Part shown: in pieces, positions 1 to 9,560 of the stretch | Layout of the letters: the number at the start of each line of letters is the position of its first letter | Position numbering within the stretch: the stretch's first letter is position 1 | DNA from: Mesonia oceanica | Lineage (GTDB): Bacteria; Bacteroidota; Bacteroidia; Flavobacteriales; Flavobacteriaceae | Direction: 5' to 3' | Length of the DNA: 64,000 nt | Assembly (NCBI RefSeq): GCF_902499555.1 | Contig: NZ_CABVMM010000002.1 | Coordinates: forward strand, 62,001-126,000 | Translations under genes and position numbers: made by a program | Notes under the pieces: generated by a model | What the model was told of the DNA's origin: nothing | The model's database searches: none | The model's input: only the letters and a program-made list of their open reading frames with translations

Positions 1-2
1 GA

Positions 3-1811
3 ACTTCCCGTGCTTATATAAGCAATTATGTGAGATTGCATTATTATAGAACTAAGCACAATTTTAATAATGCTAATAATAGTGTTTTAGAAAATATACA
101 TTATTATGATTCTGCATTTTGTTCTATTGATATCCCACAATTTAGCTTGCCAGATAATTTAGATGTCGGATCTGTTGAGAGCACTAATCCTATATATGTT
201 AGAGAGCCACTGCATTATGATGCAAATCATCCAAATTATGATGCTAATTATAACCTTGAAGGAACTGGGAATTTTGAGCTAAATATGATTAATGGTGCCT
301 ACTGGGGAGATAGCCTTGTACTTATGTATGCAAGAATTGAGTATGAAAATACAGCAAAAACTTCTGAAAAAGAATATTTAAACACTTATGATCAGCAACT
401 ATCTTCGTTCGAGCAGAATTATTCTTACAGGTTATTTAGAGACAGACTAAAATTCTTATGTAGAGAATATAATATCACAGGCAATAATAATACTACTAAA
501 ATACCAAGCATCAATTTTTTTAGAAGTAATGATTTAGCTGATTCAGGAAAAAATTATAAGGAAAACTGTATGCTATTAGGTTTGACTATTGATGAAATGA
601 TTTCTATAAAAGCAGATACACAATTAAGTGATAACCATCAACGTTTTATTCATTTAGAACCTTTAGCGGGAAACCCCCAAGAAGATAATAATAACAATAG
701 ATATTTTTCTTATACAGTAAGACTACAAGGCTTTGATTCTAATCAGCATGCAGATATTGTAACACCACAATATAATAGTAATGACATTATAGTGTATAGC
801 AGGGATAACCAATTTTTTAGTTCTTATGCCTTTGCAGAGAATGAAGATATTACAGCATTACAAGACGGAACTATTTTAGATCATCGAATAGAATTTCGAG
901 TTTATCATGATGGAATCGTCAAAATAACTGATAATCTAGATTTAGCGTTGGCTTTAGCATATGACCAAAATAGGATTCATTATGTATATTATGATGCCAA
1001 TGATAATACTTCTGAAATGCAAGGAATATCTGAAAATGCAGCTGGTACAGAAAATGGTTTTGAATTGGTTATGGCTGATAAAATGAGGCGTAAAAGGTAC
1101 TCAAGAACAGCAATAGATTATCCAGAAGCTGAATTCCCTAATTTAAATACGTTAACGTTCATAGATAATTATCAACTATATGGAATAACTAATGTTAGTG
1201 CAGGAAACACGTATTCTAATGAGAGAGGAGATATATTGGCGAAGCCTGCTTCTAATGTTGGTTTTAGATGGTATAGAAACCAAAAGTGGGAATATGAAAA
1301 TGAAGTAGCTAAATGCTTTTTAGTAAAATTTATTAGTAATAGAAATCCAGACCAAGGTAATCCAATTACATTATTAGAGTTTACAAATATTAATCCCAAC
1401 ATTAACCTCCGCTATCATCAAACAATGAGATTGTATCCTAGTCTTGAAGTAGCAGCTGCCATGATAGGCGCTCTAATTATGTTTAATAATAATGTTCAAT
1501 GTACAGGATTTGCCTATGTGGATGCTAGTTGTTACCCTAGCGCTTTACACGTTAATGGGGAGTCAATTGATACAAGCTATCAAGGCACTACTGAGTTAAA
1601 TGTTAGTTTTATTAATGCGCTTCGTGCTTTTGGATTTAGCTATTTTAGAATAGGTGTAACGGGACATAATACTTCAGATAGTATTTACAATCATACCGAT
1701 TTTAACAACATCAGAAGAGATATATTTAGGAGAGACTCATCAGGTACTTTACACTCTACTCATTTACACTCAGAACAAGTTACACTTAAAAATGGAGACA
1801 GGGTTATATGA
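3..1811 (+). CDS. Putative M15/M74-like zinc peptidase, 5' end cut by window edge
   Basis: The reading frame is open to the left edge of the window, so the gene is partial; a GTG at 30 is only the first possible start codon inside the window. The C-terminus carries a pattern like that of D-Ala-D-Ala carboxypeptidase and murein endopeptidase families: S-A-L-H-V-N-G-E-S-I-D (numbered from the GTG: His507, six residues, Asp514), then THLH (His578 and His580), giving the H-x6-D ... HxH set of zinc ligands. A catalytic acid just before the last histidines, usual in M15, is not obvious, so activity is uncertain. The first ~450 residues are beta-rich and not recognised. No signal peptide is visible in the part present. 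Its stop codon overlaps the start of a lipoprotein gene (ATGA overlap), an arrangement typical of effector-immunity pairs. Function is inferred from motif only. Confidence 0.45.
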   Translation, partial: TSRAYISNYVRLHYYRTKHNFNNANNSVLENIHYYDSAFCSIDIPQFSLPDNLDVGSVESTNPIYVREPLHYDANHPNYDANYNLEGTGNFELNMINGAYWGDSLVLMYARIEYENTAKTSEKEYLNTYDQQLSSFEQNYSYRLFRDRLKFLCREYNITGNNNTTKIPSINFFRSNDLADSGKNYKENCMLLGLTIDEMISIKADTQLSDNHQRFIHLEPLAGNPQEDNNNNRYFSYTVRLQGFDSNQHADIVTPQYNSNDIIVYSRDNQFFSSYAFAENEDITALQDGTILDHRIEFRVYHDGIVKITDNLDLALALAYDQNRIHYVYYDANDNTSEMQGISENAAGTENGFELVMADKMRRKRYSRTAIDYPEAEFPNLNTLTFIDNYQLYGITNVSAGNTYSNERGDILAKPASNVGFRWYRNQKWEYENEVAKCFLVKFISNRNPDQGNPITLLEFTNINPNINLRYHQTMRLYPSLEVAAAMIGALIMFNNNVQCTGFAYVDASCYPSALHVNGESIDTSYQGTTELNVSFINALRAFGFSYFRIGVTGHNTSDSIYNHTDFNNIRRDIFRRDSSGTLHSTHLHSEQVTLKNGDRVI

Positions 1812-3175
1812 TAATACGTAATTATATATTGTCTTTTTTGCTTTTGTTTCAACTATCATGTAAAGATAAAAATGAAACAAATAATCAAATAAATATTGTA
1901 AGTGAAGACAATGTAGCTGAAGAATCTTATATTAAAAAATATTTTAGTACTACTGATATACCATATCTTTTAAAGGAAGAAGTTGATTCAATTTTGGTTA
2001 ATGAAGAAAAGATTAAGAATGATAAGAACTATAGAAATCAATTTATAGGAAAAGCAAGAGGTAGAAAAAGTGCTATAAGAAAATTTCATTTCACATCATA
2101 TAAAGGAAAGAAAGTCCCTGCACCTTTCAAAAGGTTTTTATTGCCTAATGAATTAGAACAATTCAATAAAGATTCTTTAGCCCAATTTATAATTCTGTAT
2201 GAATTATATAAACAAAGGTTAAAAAAGGTTGCCACTATTATTAAATATGATTTATTGACCCATGACGAAATTCAAAAGTTAATTCAAAGCTCATTTAAAG
2301 ATAGTATTCATTACAAAGAATTAGCAAAAAAGCGTTTTTTAGAAGATAGTATTAAATTCTCAATAAAGTATAATAGAATAACAGATAGCTTACAAAGTAT
2401 TATTCATCCTATAGATTCTATATTACCTTTTGGTCCCAAACCTCTAGGCCAACTTGTAGAAAACAATAAAAATTTTTTAGGTTTTTATATTAAACAAGGT
2501 GATTCTATTACAGAAAAGAAAAAAAAGGAAAGAAAAGATATCTATGATATTTGGATGTATTTTCTAAAACTGCATCCTTATGTAGATGCAGATTTATCTG
2601 AAGATTATGAGGAGAAATTATTGCCGCCAATTGAAAACTACGAAATAGTAGAGAATACTCTTTTATCTACGTTGATACAAGATGGTTATCAAAAGGAATA
2701 TAACCCGGTAAATGGAAGTTTTGTAACACGATTATCTAATATTAATAATTATGAACTTTATTATACAACAACAGGAGTAGACTATCCTATAGGTTGTGGT
2801 GCGTTTGCAAAAAAAGAAGAAGATTGCTGCTTTGCTAAAGATGGTTATGATTGTAACAGTACAGGCTATTTAATTCTTTATAATCGTGAAGAGAAGTTCG
2901 CCACAGTTATTCCTGCCTATATTTTAAATAATTCGCAAAGTTATGGGTTTCAAATACAGTTTTTTTATGTAAGTAATAATACAATTTTTATATATCAAGG
3001 TTATTCTATGTATAATTGGTTTGTAGATAAAAATGGAATGCTTGATCGATATCTACATCATAAAGATGGAAGTACAACTAGTGCCAGAGGTTACAAATCT
3101 GTTGGTCTAGCAAAGGCTTATGAGATAAAAATTCTAAATAATAATGAAGTCAAAGTATTTAAAATAAAAAAATAA
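1808..3175 (+). CDS. Lipoprotein of unknown function, candidate immunity partner
   Basis: The 455-aa protein starts with a short hydrophobic signal ending in the lipobox LFQLSC, so it should be exported and lipidated at Cys18. The mature part is hydrophilic, helical and lysine-rich up to about residue 290, then becomes beta-rich with a cluster of cysteines (GCGAF, EEDCC, DGYDC) near residues 330-350. No family is recognised. The start codon overlaps the stop of the upstream peptidase-like gene by four bases, so the two are translationally coupled. That coupling and the periplasmic destination fit an immunity lipoprotein guarding against a murein-active effector, but this is inference. A structural lipoprotein is the alternative. 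Confidence 0.6.
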   Translation: MIIRNYILSFLLLFQLSCKDKNETNNQINIVSEDNVAEESYIKKYFSTTDIPYLLKEEVDSILVNEEKIKNDKNYRNQFIGKARGRKSAIRKFHFTSYKGKKVPAPFKRFLLPNELEQFNKDSLAQFIILYELYKQRLKKVATIIKYDLLTHDEIQKLIQSSFKDSIHYKELAKKRFLEDSIKFSIKYNRITDSLQSIIHPIDSILPFGPKPLGQLVENNKNFLGFYIKQGDSITEKKKKERKDIYDIWMYFLKLHPYVDADLSEDYEEKLLPPIENYEIVENTLLSTLIQDGYQKEYNPVNGSFVTRLSNINNYELYYTTTGVDYPIGCGAFAKKEEDCCFAKDGYDCNSTGYLILYNREEKFATVIPAYILNNSQSYGFQIQFFYVSNNTIFIYQGYSMYNWFVDKNGMLDRYLHHKDGSTTSARGYKSVGLAKAYEIKILNNNEVKVFKIKK

Positions 3176-3184
3176 ACATATATT

Positions 3185-6100
3185 ATGCCTAGATATATAC
3201 CACCATTATCATTACTTATTTCAGTAAATGATTTACCTTCTAGCTTAGGCTTTGTAGAAAATAGTTTAAACTCGATTTTTTCCAAATTATACTTTAAAGA
3301 CTTCTATTCTGAAGGAAGCATTCATACCCATGAAGTTAATTATAATATTACAATTGTTAGTTTTGAAAGATTAGGACTCAACATTGGTGGCGAAGAAGGT
3401 TTTTCTTTAATACTTAATCCTAGCTTTGTAGAAGGAAACACTTCAGAATTTCCTATGTCAATACTGTATAATTGGCCATTACTAAATTATATAAGAAGTT
3501 TTGATATTGAAACATTTGATTTCTCAATAGAAGCTATTTACAATTTGCTATTAGATATAGGGAACATTGATGAAGCTCAACTATTAAGTACACTAGTTAA
3601 TGTTTTCTATCCTGATTTTGCAGAAGATGAAAGCGAAGACACATTTCAGAAATTTATAGATGATTTTAATACCAATAATAATCCTGCAACACCGCTTACA
3701 TATAATATATTAAGTAGTGAAAAAGAAATAATAGAAGATTTAATTACACAGTTATCTTCTAATGGTAATGAATATTCGGTTTTTGACATTGCACTAAATG
3801 ATTACTTATCAAGCGATGATGATTTTGGTTCTGTTCAAAAAAAATTAGAACGCTTATTTTATGATGTATTTGGAAATTTTAAAATAGATAACTTCCAAAA
3901 TTTTCTTGTTCCAAATTTTTCAGCTTCTCTAAACAGTCTATTTTTAGCTCTTGAGTTTCCTAGAACTTGGTTAAAGCCAATCAATCCATCTACTTTAGAA
4001 GTTATAGAAGACGAGGCGGTAAAATCAAGGTTGACATACAATGCAGGAAGTTTATCATATCATTCAGAAAAAGGTTTTGAGTTCGGTCAATTGGATTCCT
4101 TTGATTTGACTCCGTCCCAAATAGGAAATACGGGACTTTCAATAGATATTAATAATTTAAAATTTGATTTTAGAACTGATAAAAATATCCCAGAAGCAGA
4201 TGCCGATGGTCGCCCAACAAATTTTCAAGGAGTTTATGCTGATTTAGTTTCGATTGGCCTACCAAAGGCTTGGTTCTCCAATACCGATGTATTCAGTCTT
4301 CAAATTGTGGGAAGAAACCTTCTTATTGGTACCGGTGGAATTTCAGGGACAATTTCTTTAGAAACCGTTGCCGATAACAACCCCAATAATGGAAATGATT
4401 ATTTAACTACCGAAATAGGAGGCTGGGGGATTGGCTTTAATTATTTTGACCTTACTTTTAAGCAAAATGTCATTACTTATAGCCGTTTAGAAGCACGTTT
4501 AGAGATTCCTGGGCTGGCAAAACAAAGCGGGGGTGACGATTACTTATACATGAGTGGTGATCTTAACACAGAAGGTGATTTTAATTTAACTTTTAGCAAA
4601 CCCGATGGTATAGAATTTACCCTTTTCAATTTTGTTACGTTTAATATTACTTCTGCAAAATTGGGTAGGTTGGATAATGATTTTTATATCGGTGCTTCCT
4701 GTGAAATCTGGTTCCAGAATGGGATTATGGACAAAATTTTGGGAGGGCGGAAAATAGTTGTTCCAGAAATAAATTTTTACGATAACGGTCGGATGGAAAT
4801 CGTGGGGGGTACCACTTCTATACCTGTTAACGTTAGCCTTAATCTTGGTCCGGTAGAAGTAGCAGTCACTGGCATTCATTTTGGTTCTCACCAAGAAAAT
4901 GATAGAAAATATAATTATTGGGGATTTGATGGAGCCATCAGTCTTGACCCATTAGGAATTGATGCCCGTGGAGAAGGTATAAAATATTATTATACCGTCG
5001 ATAATGATGAGCATGGAGGCAATGGAGATTCTTTTTTAAGGATACAAACCATCGAGGTTGATATGGTGATCCCAGGAAGTGCCAGTCCTGAAAGTGCGAT
5101 GGCCATTATTCACGGAATGTTATCCATTCCCCAGCCCGGTGATTCTCCGGAATATATTGGGGAAATGACTCTTAAATTACCTCAACCAAAGATAACTGCC
5201 TCGGCATCTATGCGATTAATGCCCAAATATCCCGCTTTTGCTGTAGATGCTGCCGTAAGTTTCCCGGCACCTATACCTTTAGGTCCAGTAGGGATTTATG
5301 GATTTAGAGGTTTACTAGGGTACCGTTATGTAGCGGAAAAAGAAGCTGTAGGATTAACCTCAGGACAAGATTCTTGGTATGATTATTACAAATATCCACC
5401 ACAGGGAATTCATTTATCTAAATTTAGTAATCCTGAAGAAACCGAAGGTTATCAAAATCCAATAGCAGTAGGAGCGGGAGCAGTAGCAGGAACATTATTC
5501 GATGGAGGAGAGACTTTATCGGTTCGGGCGATGTTGCTTCTTTCTTTACCCTCAGTATTTATGATCGATGGTCGTGCCAATATTTTGAGTAAACGACTGG
5601 ATATTGTAGGAAGCCCTGAACCACCGTTCTTTGCAGGAATGGCCTGGGGAGACAACTCCATTGAAATGTGGATTGGTGCCGATTATCAAATAGGAAGTAA
5701 CGGATGGATTTTAGACTTATATGCTGAAGTGCAAGCAGGGTTCTTTTTCAATAATCCTTCTAATTGGTATGTGAATTTTGGTACTAAACAAAAACCGATG
5801 ACTGCCAAAGCACTTACGTTATTTGAATCACAATCCTATTTAATGCTATCTGCCAAAGGTATTTCTACAGGAGCTAGAGCAGATTTTAAATTAGAGAAGA
5901 GATTTGGTCCAGCTAAAGTAAAAGTATCTGCATACGTAGAGATTGGTGGAGATATTAGTTTTGAAAGATCACAAATAGGAGGTTATGTAGCTGCAGGAGG
6001 TGAAATTAAGGTAGATATTTGGATTGTAAAACTAACGATTGGTTTAGATGCACTATTATCGGTAGAAGCCGCAAAACCATTCTTGATCTATGCTGAATTA

Positions 6101-9100
6101 AAAATAAGAGCATGTGTGAAAATTGTTTTTGCAAAAGTATGTAAAAGCTTTACCGTTAAACTGAAATGGGAATTAAACTCTTATGTAGATAGAACTCCAA
6201 TTCCTCCTTTACCTTATCAATCTTCTGGTAATCAAAAAAATCGAACTAAAGAGTTGGTGAAAGGTGTACATATGCTTACCAACGAAACTTTTGATGTTCA
6301 ATTTTTAGATGTAAAAACCAATAACGCTACTTGGCAACCCAATGCTTCAAGTATTAATGAAATAATACCATTAGATACGTATATAGATATTAAAACCATA
6401 AAAGGTTTAATTCCTAATATACCTTCTAGTAAAATTGGTGGTTATACTTCAGGAGCTAATAACTATACAGATATTATTCCACCGGAAAAAGTAGTTCGTG
6501 GAGGGATGGAGTTACGCCAAGTAAAACATAAATACTCTATTGAAGAAATAGAGCTAAAAGCTTACGACGGTAGCAATTGGGTAGATTATGAACCTTTTAA
6601 AGCAGTAGTTAAGGAAGCGGATAGGAGTGGTTTGCCTAGTCTTATAGGATACTGGCAGAAATCTGGTAAACAGTATGATACGATTAGAATTTTGGCTAGC
6701 AATCCGTTCACTTATACAGAATCTGGCGAGCCGGGTTGGTTTATTCCAGAACAATATGGGATTACTCCTTCTTCTTTATTCTGTGAAGGAATTCAGCAAG
6801 AATTAACCTGCTTAGACTTTCTAAATAAACCATTAGGAAGTACTTATTACCCACCTTCGCAATATATTGGTCATTTTATTAACGGAGCTTATTTTACTCT
6901 AGATGGAATATATTATATTAATGAAGAACCTACTAATCAATTTGAAATTGCACAAGTTGATAATCCCCATGGAAAGCAACAATCTCTAAAGTTTAGTAAT
7001 GAGGACGATTTAGTGATCATTTTACCTAATCCGGTAGCTGAAGTTCATTTAAAGCTGACCACCGATGCACAAGGAGTTAGGATTGATTTTTATTCTTCGT
7101 TGGTTACTGATAACATATTACCTAATCATCAATTAGTAAATCAAGTTTATAAAACGAAAACAGAATTATCTCAAGAGGTTACTTATGTAAATTCTACCAA
7201 CCCCATTATAAAAATAATTATTCGTCCCGATGAAACCGACACCGATACTATCGACAATCTGCAATTACAAATAGCAGAGCTTTATGATGTTAGTTATCAA
7301 GAAGCAAAAGGTGAAGTAGGAGGTAGTGTACCAAAAGATATGGAACGATATAATTACCTATTAGAGCAAATAAATAGTTTACAGTCAGTGGGGTGTAAAA
7401 CCGAGAAAAATAACGATAAAGAATGCCGTCCTGACGAAAAGTTGTGTAATGATCTATACGACCGGTTATTATATCTTTTTGAAAATTGTTTTCCGATCCC
7501 CTTAAATTCTTTTCAACAATTAGACACCAAATGTTTTGACGAATTCTTAGGTTTATTAGAACAATATTCTAAAAGTATTTATGAAAATATTAAGGAAGAG
7601 TGGAATACTTACTTATTCCTATTAGAAAAAATTAAACAATGGAAAAGTGATAGGGATATTGACATGGATATTTACCTTCATTTTAGAAACACTGCTTATA
7701 CAATTATCGATATAGTTAAAGAGGTAGGTGATTGTGATTGCAAGGATAGCTGTGATATTAATGAAAGAGTTTGTTTTTATAAGAATCAATTTACTGTTTT
7801 TTATATTTATTATTTCAATATCTCTAATCCTGAACAAATAAGGGATAACTTACCTTTCTTTAATTATTTACTGAATATAATGGAAAGAGATATATTAAAT
7901 TCTTCTTATCCTTTTGATAAAGAATTTATTACTGAATTTTATCCACTTTTCGAAGCTTTTTATAGTTTAAATATTAAACTTAGAAAAGAGAGTAACTGGG
8001 AACTATATTTAGAGTTTAAATCTTTATTTGAAAATATAATTAGCTTTTTTAATGTTCAAGGAAATTGCAATTGCGATGAAGGAGGAAGCGTAAAATTAAA
8101 TTGTAGCACCTCTCTTCAGGAGTTATGCTGGCTAACATTGGAAGATTATGAATACAATCAAACCATACCCGGGCAAGGAGATATAGATCAGCAATATGAA
8201 GACATGGTTGCTGCTGTTCAAAATACAGCACAGCCTATCTGGAGACCTAACACCAAGTATTATATGCGCTTTAGATTGAAAGATATAGTAGATAATGGGG
8301 AAAACGAAAGAAATTTTGATTATTACTATGCTTTTAAAACAGTAGGTCCACTTGGGCATTACCATAAACATCCAGAAGTAGCAGAATTACCAAAAGAACA
8401 TCCATTAGCGTCACTTACTAATTATATAGATTACGATAAATCTTATCCTGATGCTAAAGGGAATTTGTTAAAAGCAAAACCTGTTTTTTATGGAAATGAA
8501 GAATGTAAAATTAGTCTTTATTTCATTAAACCGATGGTTTATCATATGCTGAAGAGTTGGGATTCTTATGACTCGCTAGATTCTTTAATGGGTAAAATGC
8601 ATATTATTATTAAAGATCCTGTAAATAATACAGTGATCCCTTATCCATTACCGGTAGAAGAGTATGAAGATAGCATACCCCTTACCGATAGCGAAGATTG
8701 GAACCAAGATGAAAACCCTATTACTTTACTTCATTTGCAACAATTGAATAATATGATAGATTTTGTCTCTAATAATGCAAATGAAATTACTTGTACGCCA
8801 AAGCTAGGAGAAAGTTTAGTACCTAATGTTCCGGTTTATGAAACGGTGCTTACCAATTTAAAACCGAATAAACTCTATACAGCCTTAGTCTACAATGCTT
8901 TTGATAAGAATGGTAATGATGAATTATCCTTAGATGAAAGTGAATTGATACACGAGTATGTTTTTAGAACTTCTAGGTATTTAAATTTTGAGGAACAAGT
9001 AAATAGCTATCAATTACAAAGTCAAGAGAAAGATGGAACTATTAATTATGCTCAAGCAGTTTATTCAATAGAAAAATCTTTTTCCACTTCAGAAATAAAT

Positions 9101-9556
9101 GAAGCTTATCAGGCTATTTCTAATCCTAATTATTCAGGAGATGAGCAATTAGCGCTTCAATTTTATCATTTATTTGATAGAGTATTTGAAGGGATATTAG
9201 GTTTTACTCCTTGGGATCCTCCTACCACAACAGAATTTAATAAAATAATAGATAAGAATACCAATAAGGTCATCGCACTTTTAATTAGAAATCCAGAGCC
9301 TTTTAATATTCCTAAAATACCTGAGGATATAATTTCTGATACATTAAAAGTAATGGAAAATCAATCTTCCGAAGCTTCAGGTTATCATTATCTGTATGCT
9401 AAAGATTATTCACAGGTGCTTGTGATGAATAATAGTAAATCAATCATAGACATTTCCTTAAATTTTATGTTCAAGTATAAAGTTTGGCTGGGAAATACCT
9501 ATAGCAATCAAAGTCAAGTTTACGTAGAGAACATTATCATCAATCCAGAAAATTAA
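3185..9556 (+). CDS. Giant 2123-aa protein, beta-rich, possible DUF6603-like core
   Basis: This very large protein has no signal peptide and no transmembrane segment. Residues ~250-1000 are rich in beta strands and Gly/Pro, with repeated structural phrases such as LGPVGIYGFRG followed by LLGYRY, and patches resembling membrane-associated DUF6603-type proteins; I cannot confirm that family by eye. Residues ~1400-1640 contain three short cysteine-rich segments (for example CDCKDSC and CNCDEGG) separated by helical spacers. The last ~400 residues contain FN3-like pieces that end in FRTSRY. It lies nine bases after the preceding lipoprotein gene and four before the next giant gene, so 3-18160 looks like one transcription unit. 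A structural or cargo protein of a tail-like particle is my best guess. An unusual surface protein is less likely because no Sec or type IX sorting signal is seen. Confidence 0.7.
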   Translation: MPRYIPPLSLLISVNDLPSSLGFVENSLNSIFSKLYFKDFYSEGSIHTHEVNYNITIVSFERLGLNIGGEEGFSLILNPSFVEGNTSEFPMSILYNWPLLNYIRSFDIETFDFSIEAIYNLLLDIGNIDEAQLLSTLVNVFYPDFAEDESEDTFQKFIDDFNTNNNPATPLTYNILSSEKEIIEDLITQLSSNGNEYSVFDIALNDYLSSDDDFGSVQKKLERLFYDVFGNFKIDNFQNFLVPNFSASLNSLFLALEFPRTWLKPINPSTLEVIEDEAVKSRLTYNAGSLSYHSEKGFEFGQLDSFDLTPSQIGNTGLSIDINNLKFDFRTDKNIPEADADGRPTNFQGVYADLVSIGLPKAWFSNTDVFSLQIVGRNLLIGTGGISGTISLETVADNNPNNGNDYLTTEIGGWGIGFNYFDLTFKQNVITYSRLEARLEIPGLAKQSGGDDYLYMSGDLNTEGDFNLTFSKPDGIEFTLFNFVTFNITSAKLGRLDNDFYIGASCEIWFQNGIMDKILGGRKIVVPEINFYDNGRMEIVGGTTSIPVNVSLNLGPVEVAVTGIHFGSHQENDRKYNYWGFDGAISLDPLGIDARGEGIKYYYTVDNDEHGGNGDSFLRIQTIEVDMVIPGSASPESAMAIIHGMLSIPQPGDSPEYIGEMTLKLPQPKITASASMRLMPKYPAFAVDAAVSFPAPIPLGPVGIYGFRGLLGYRYVAEKEAVGLTSGQDSWYDYYKYPPQGIHLSKFSNPEETEGYQNPIAVGAGAVAGTLFDGGETLSVRAMLLLSLPSVFMIDGRANILSKRLDIVGSPEPPFFAGMAWGDNSIEMWIGADYQIGSNGWILDLYAEVQAGFFFNNPSNWYVNFGTKQKPMTAKALTLFESQSYLMLSAKGISTGARADFKLEKRFGPAKVKVSAYVEIGGDISFERSQIGGYVAAGGEIKVDIWIVKLTIGLDALLSVEAAKPFLIYAELKIRACVKIVFAKVCKSFTVKLKWELNSYVDRTPIPPLPYQSSGNQKNRTKELVKGVHMLTNETFDVQFLDVKTNNATWQPNASSINEIIPLDTYIDIKTIKGLIPNIPSSKIGGYTSGANNYTDIIPPEKVVRGGMELRQVKHKYSIEEIELKAYDGSNWVDYEPFKAVVKEADRSGLPSLIGYWQKSGKQYDTIRILASNPFTYTESGEPGWFIPEQYGITPSSLFCEGIQQELTCLDFLNKPLGSTYYPPSQYIGHFINGAYFTLDGIYYINEEPTNQFEIAQVDNPHGKQQSLKFSNEDDLVIILPNPVAEVHLKLTTDAQGVRIDFYSSLVTDNILPNHQLVNQVYKTKTELSQEVTYVNSTNPIIKIIIRPDETDTDTIDNLQLQIAELYDVSYQEAKGEVGGSVPKDMERYNYLLEQINSLQSVGCKTEKNNDKECRPDEKLCNDLYDRLLYLFENCFPIPLNSFQQLDTKCFDEFLGLLEQYSKSIYENIKEEWNTYLFLLEKIKQWKSDRDIDMDIYLHFRNTAYTIIDIVKEVGDCDCKDSCDINERVCFYKNQFTVFYIYYFNISNPEQIRDNLPFFNYLLNIMERDILNSSYPFDKEFITEFYPLFEAFYSLNIKLRKESNWELYLEFKSLFENIISFFNVQGNCNCDEGGSVKLNCSTSLQELCWLTLEDYEYNQTIPGQGDIDQQYEDMVAAVQNTAQPIWRPNTKYYMRFRLKDIVDNGENERNFDYYYAFKTVGPLGHYHKHPEVAELPKEHPLASLTNYIDYDKSYPDAKGNLLKAKPVFYGNEECKISLYFIKPMVYHMLKSWDSYDSLDSLMGKMHIIIKDPVNNTVIPYPLPVEEYEDSIPLTDSEDWNQDENPITLLHLQQLNNMIDFVSNNANEITCTPKLGESLVPNVPVYETVLTNLKPNKLYTALVYNAFDKNGNDELSLDESELIHEYVFRTSRYLNFEEQVNSYQLQSQEKDGTINYAQAVYSIEKSFSTSEINEAYQAISNPNYSGDEQLALQFYHLFDRVFEGILGFTPWDPPTTTEFNKIIDKNTNKVIALLIRNPEPFNIPKIPEDIISDTLKVMENQSSEASGYHYLYAKDYSQVLVMNNSKSIIDISLNFMFKYKVWLGNTYSNQSQVYVENIIINPEN

Positions 9557-9560
9557 TAAA

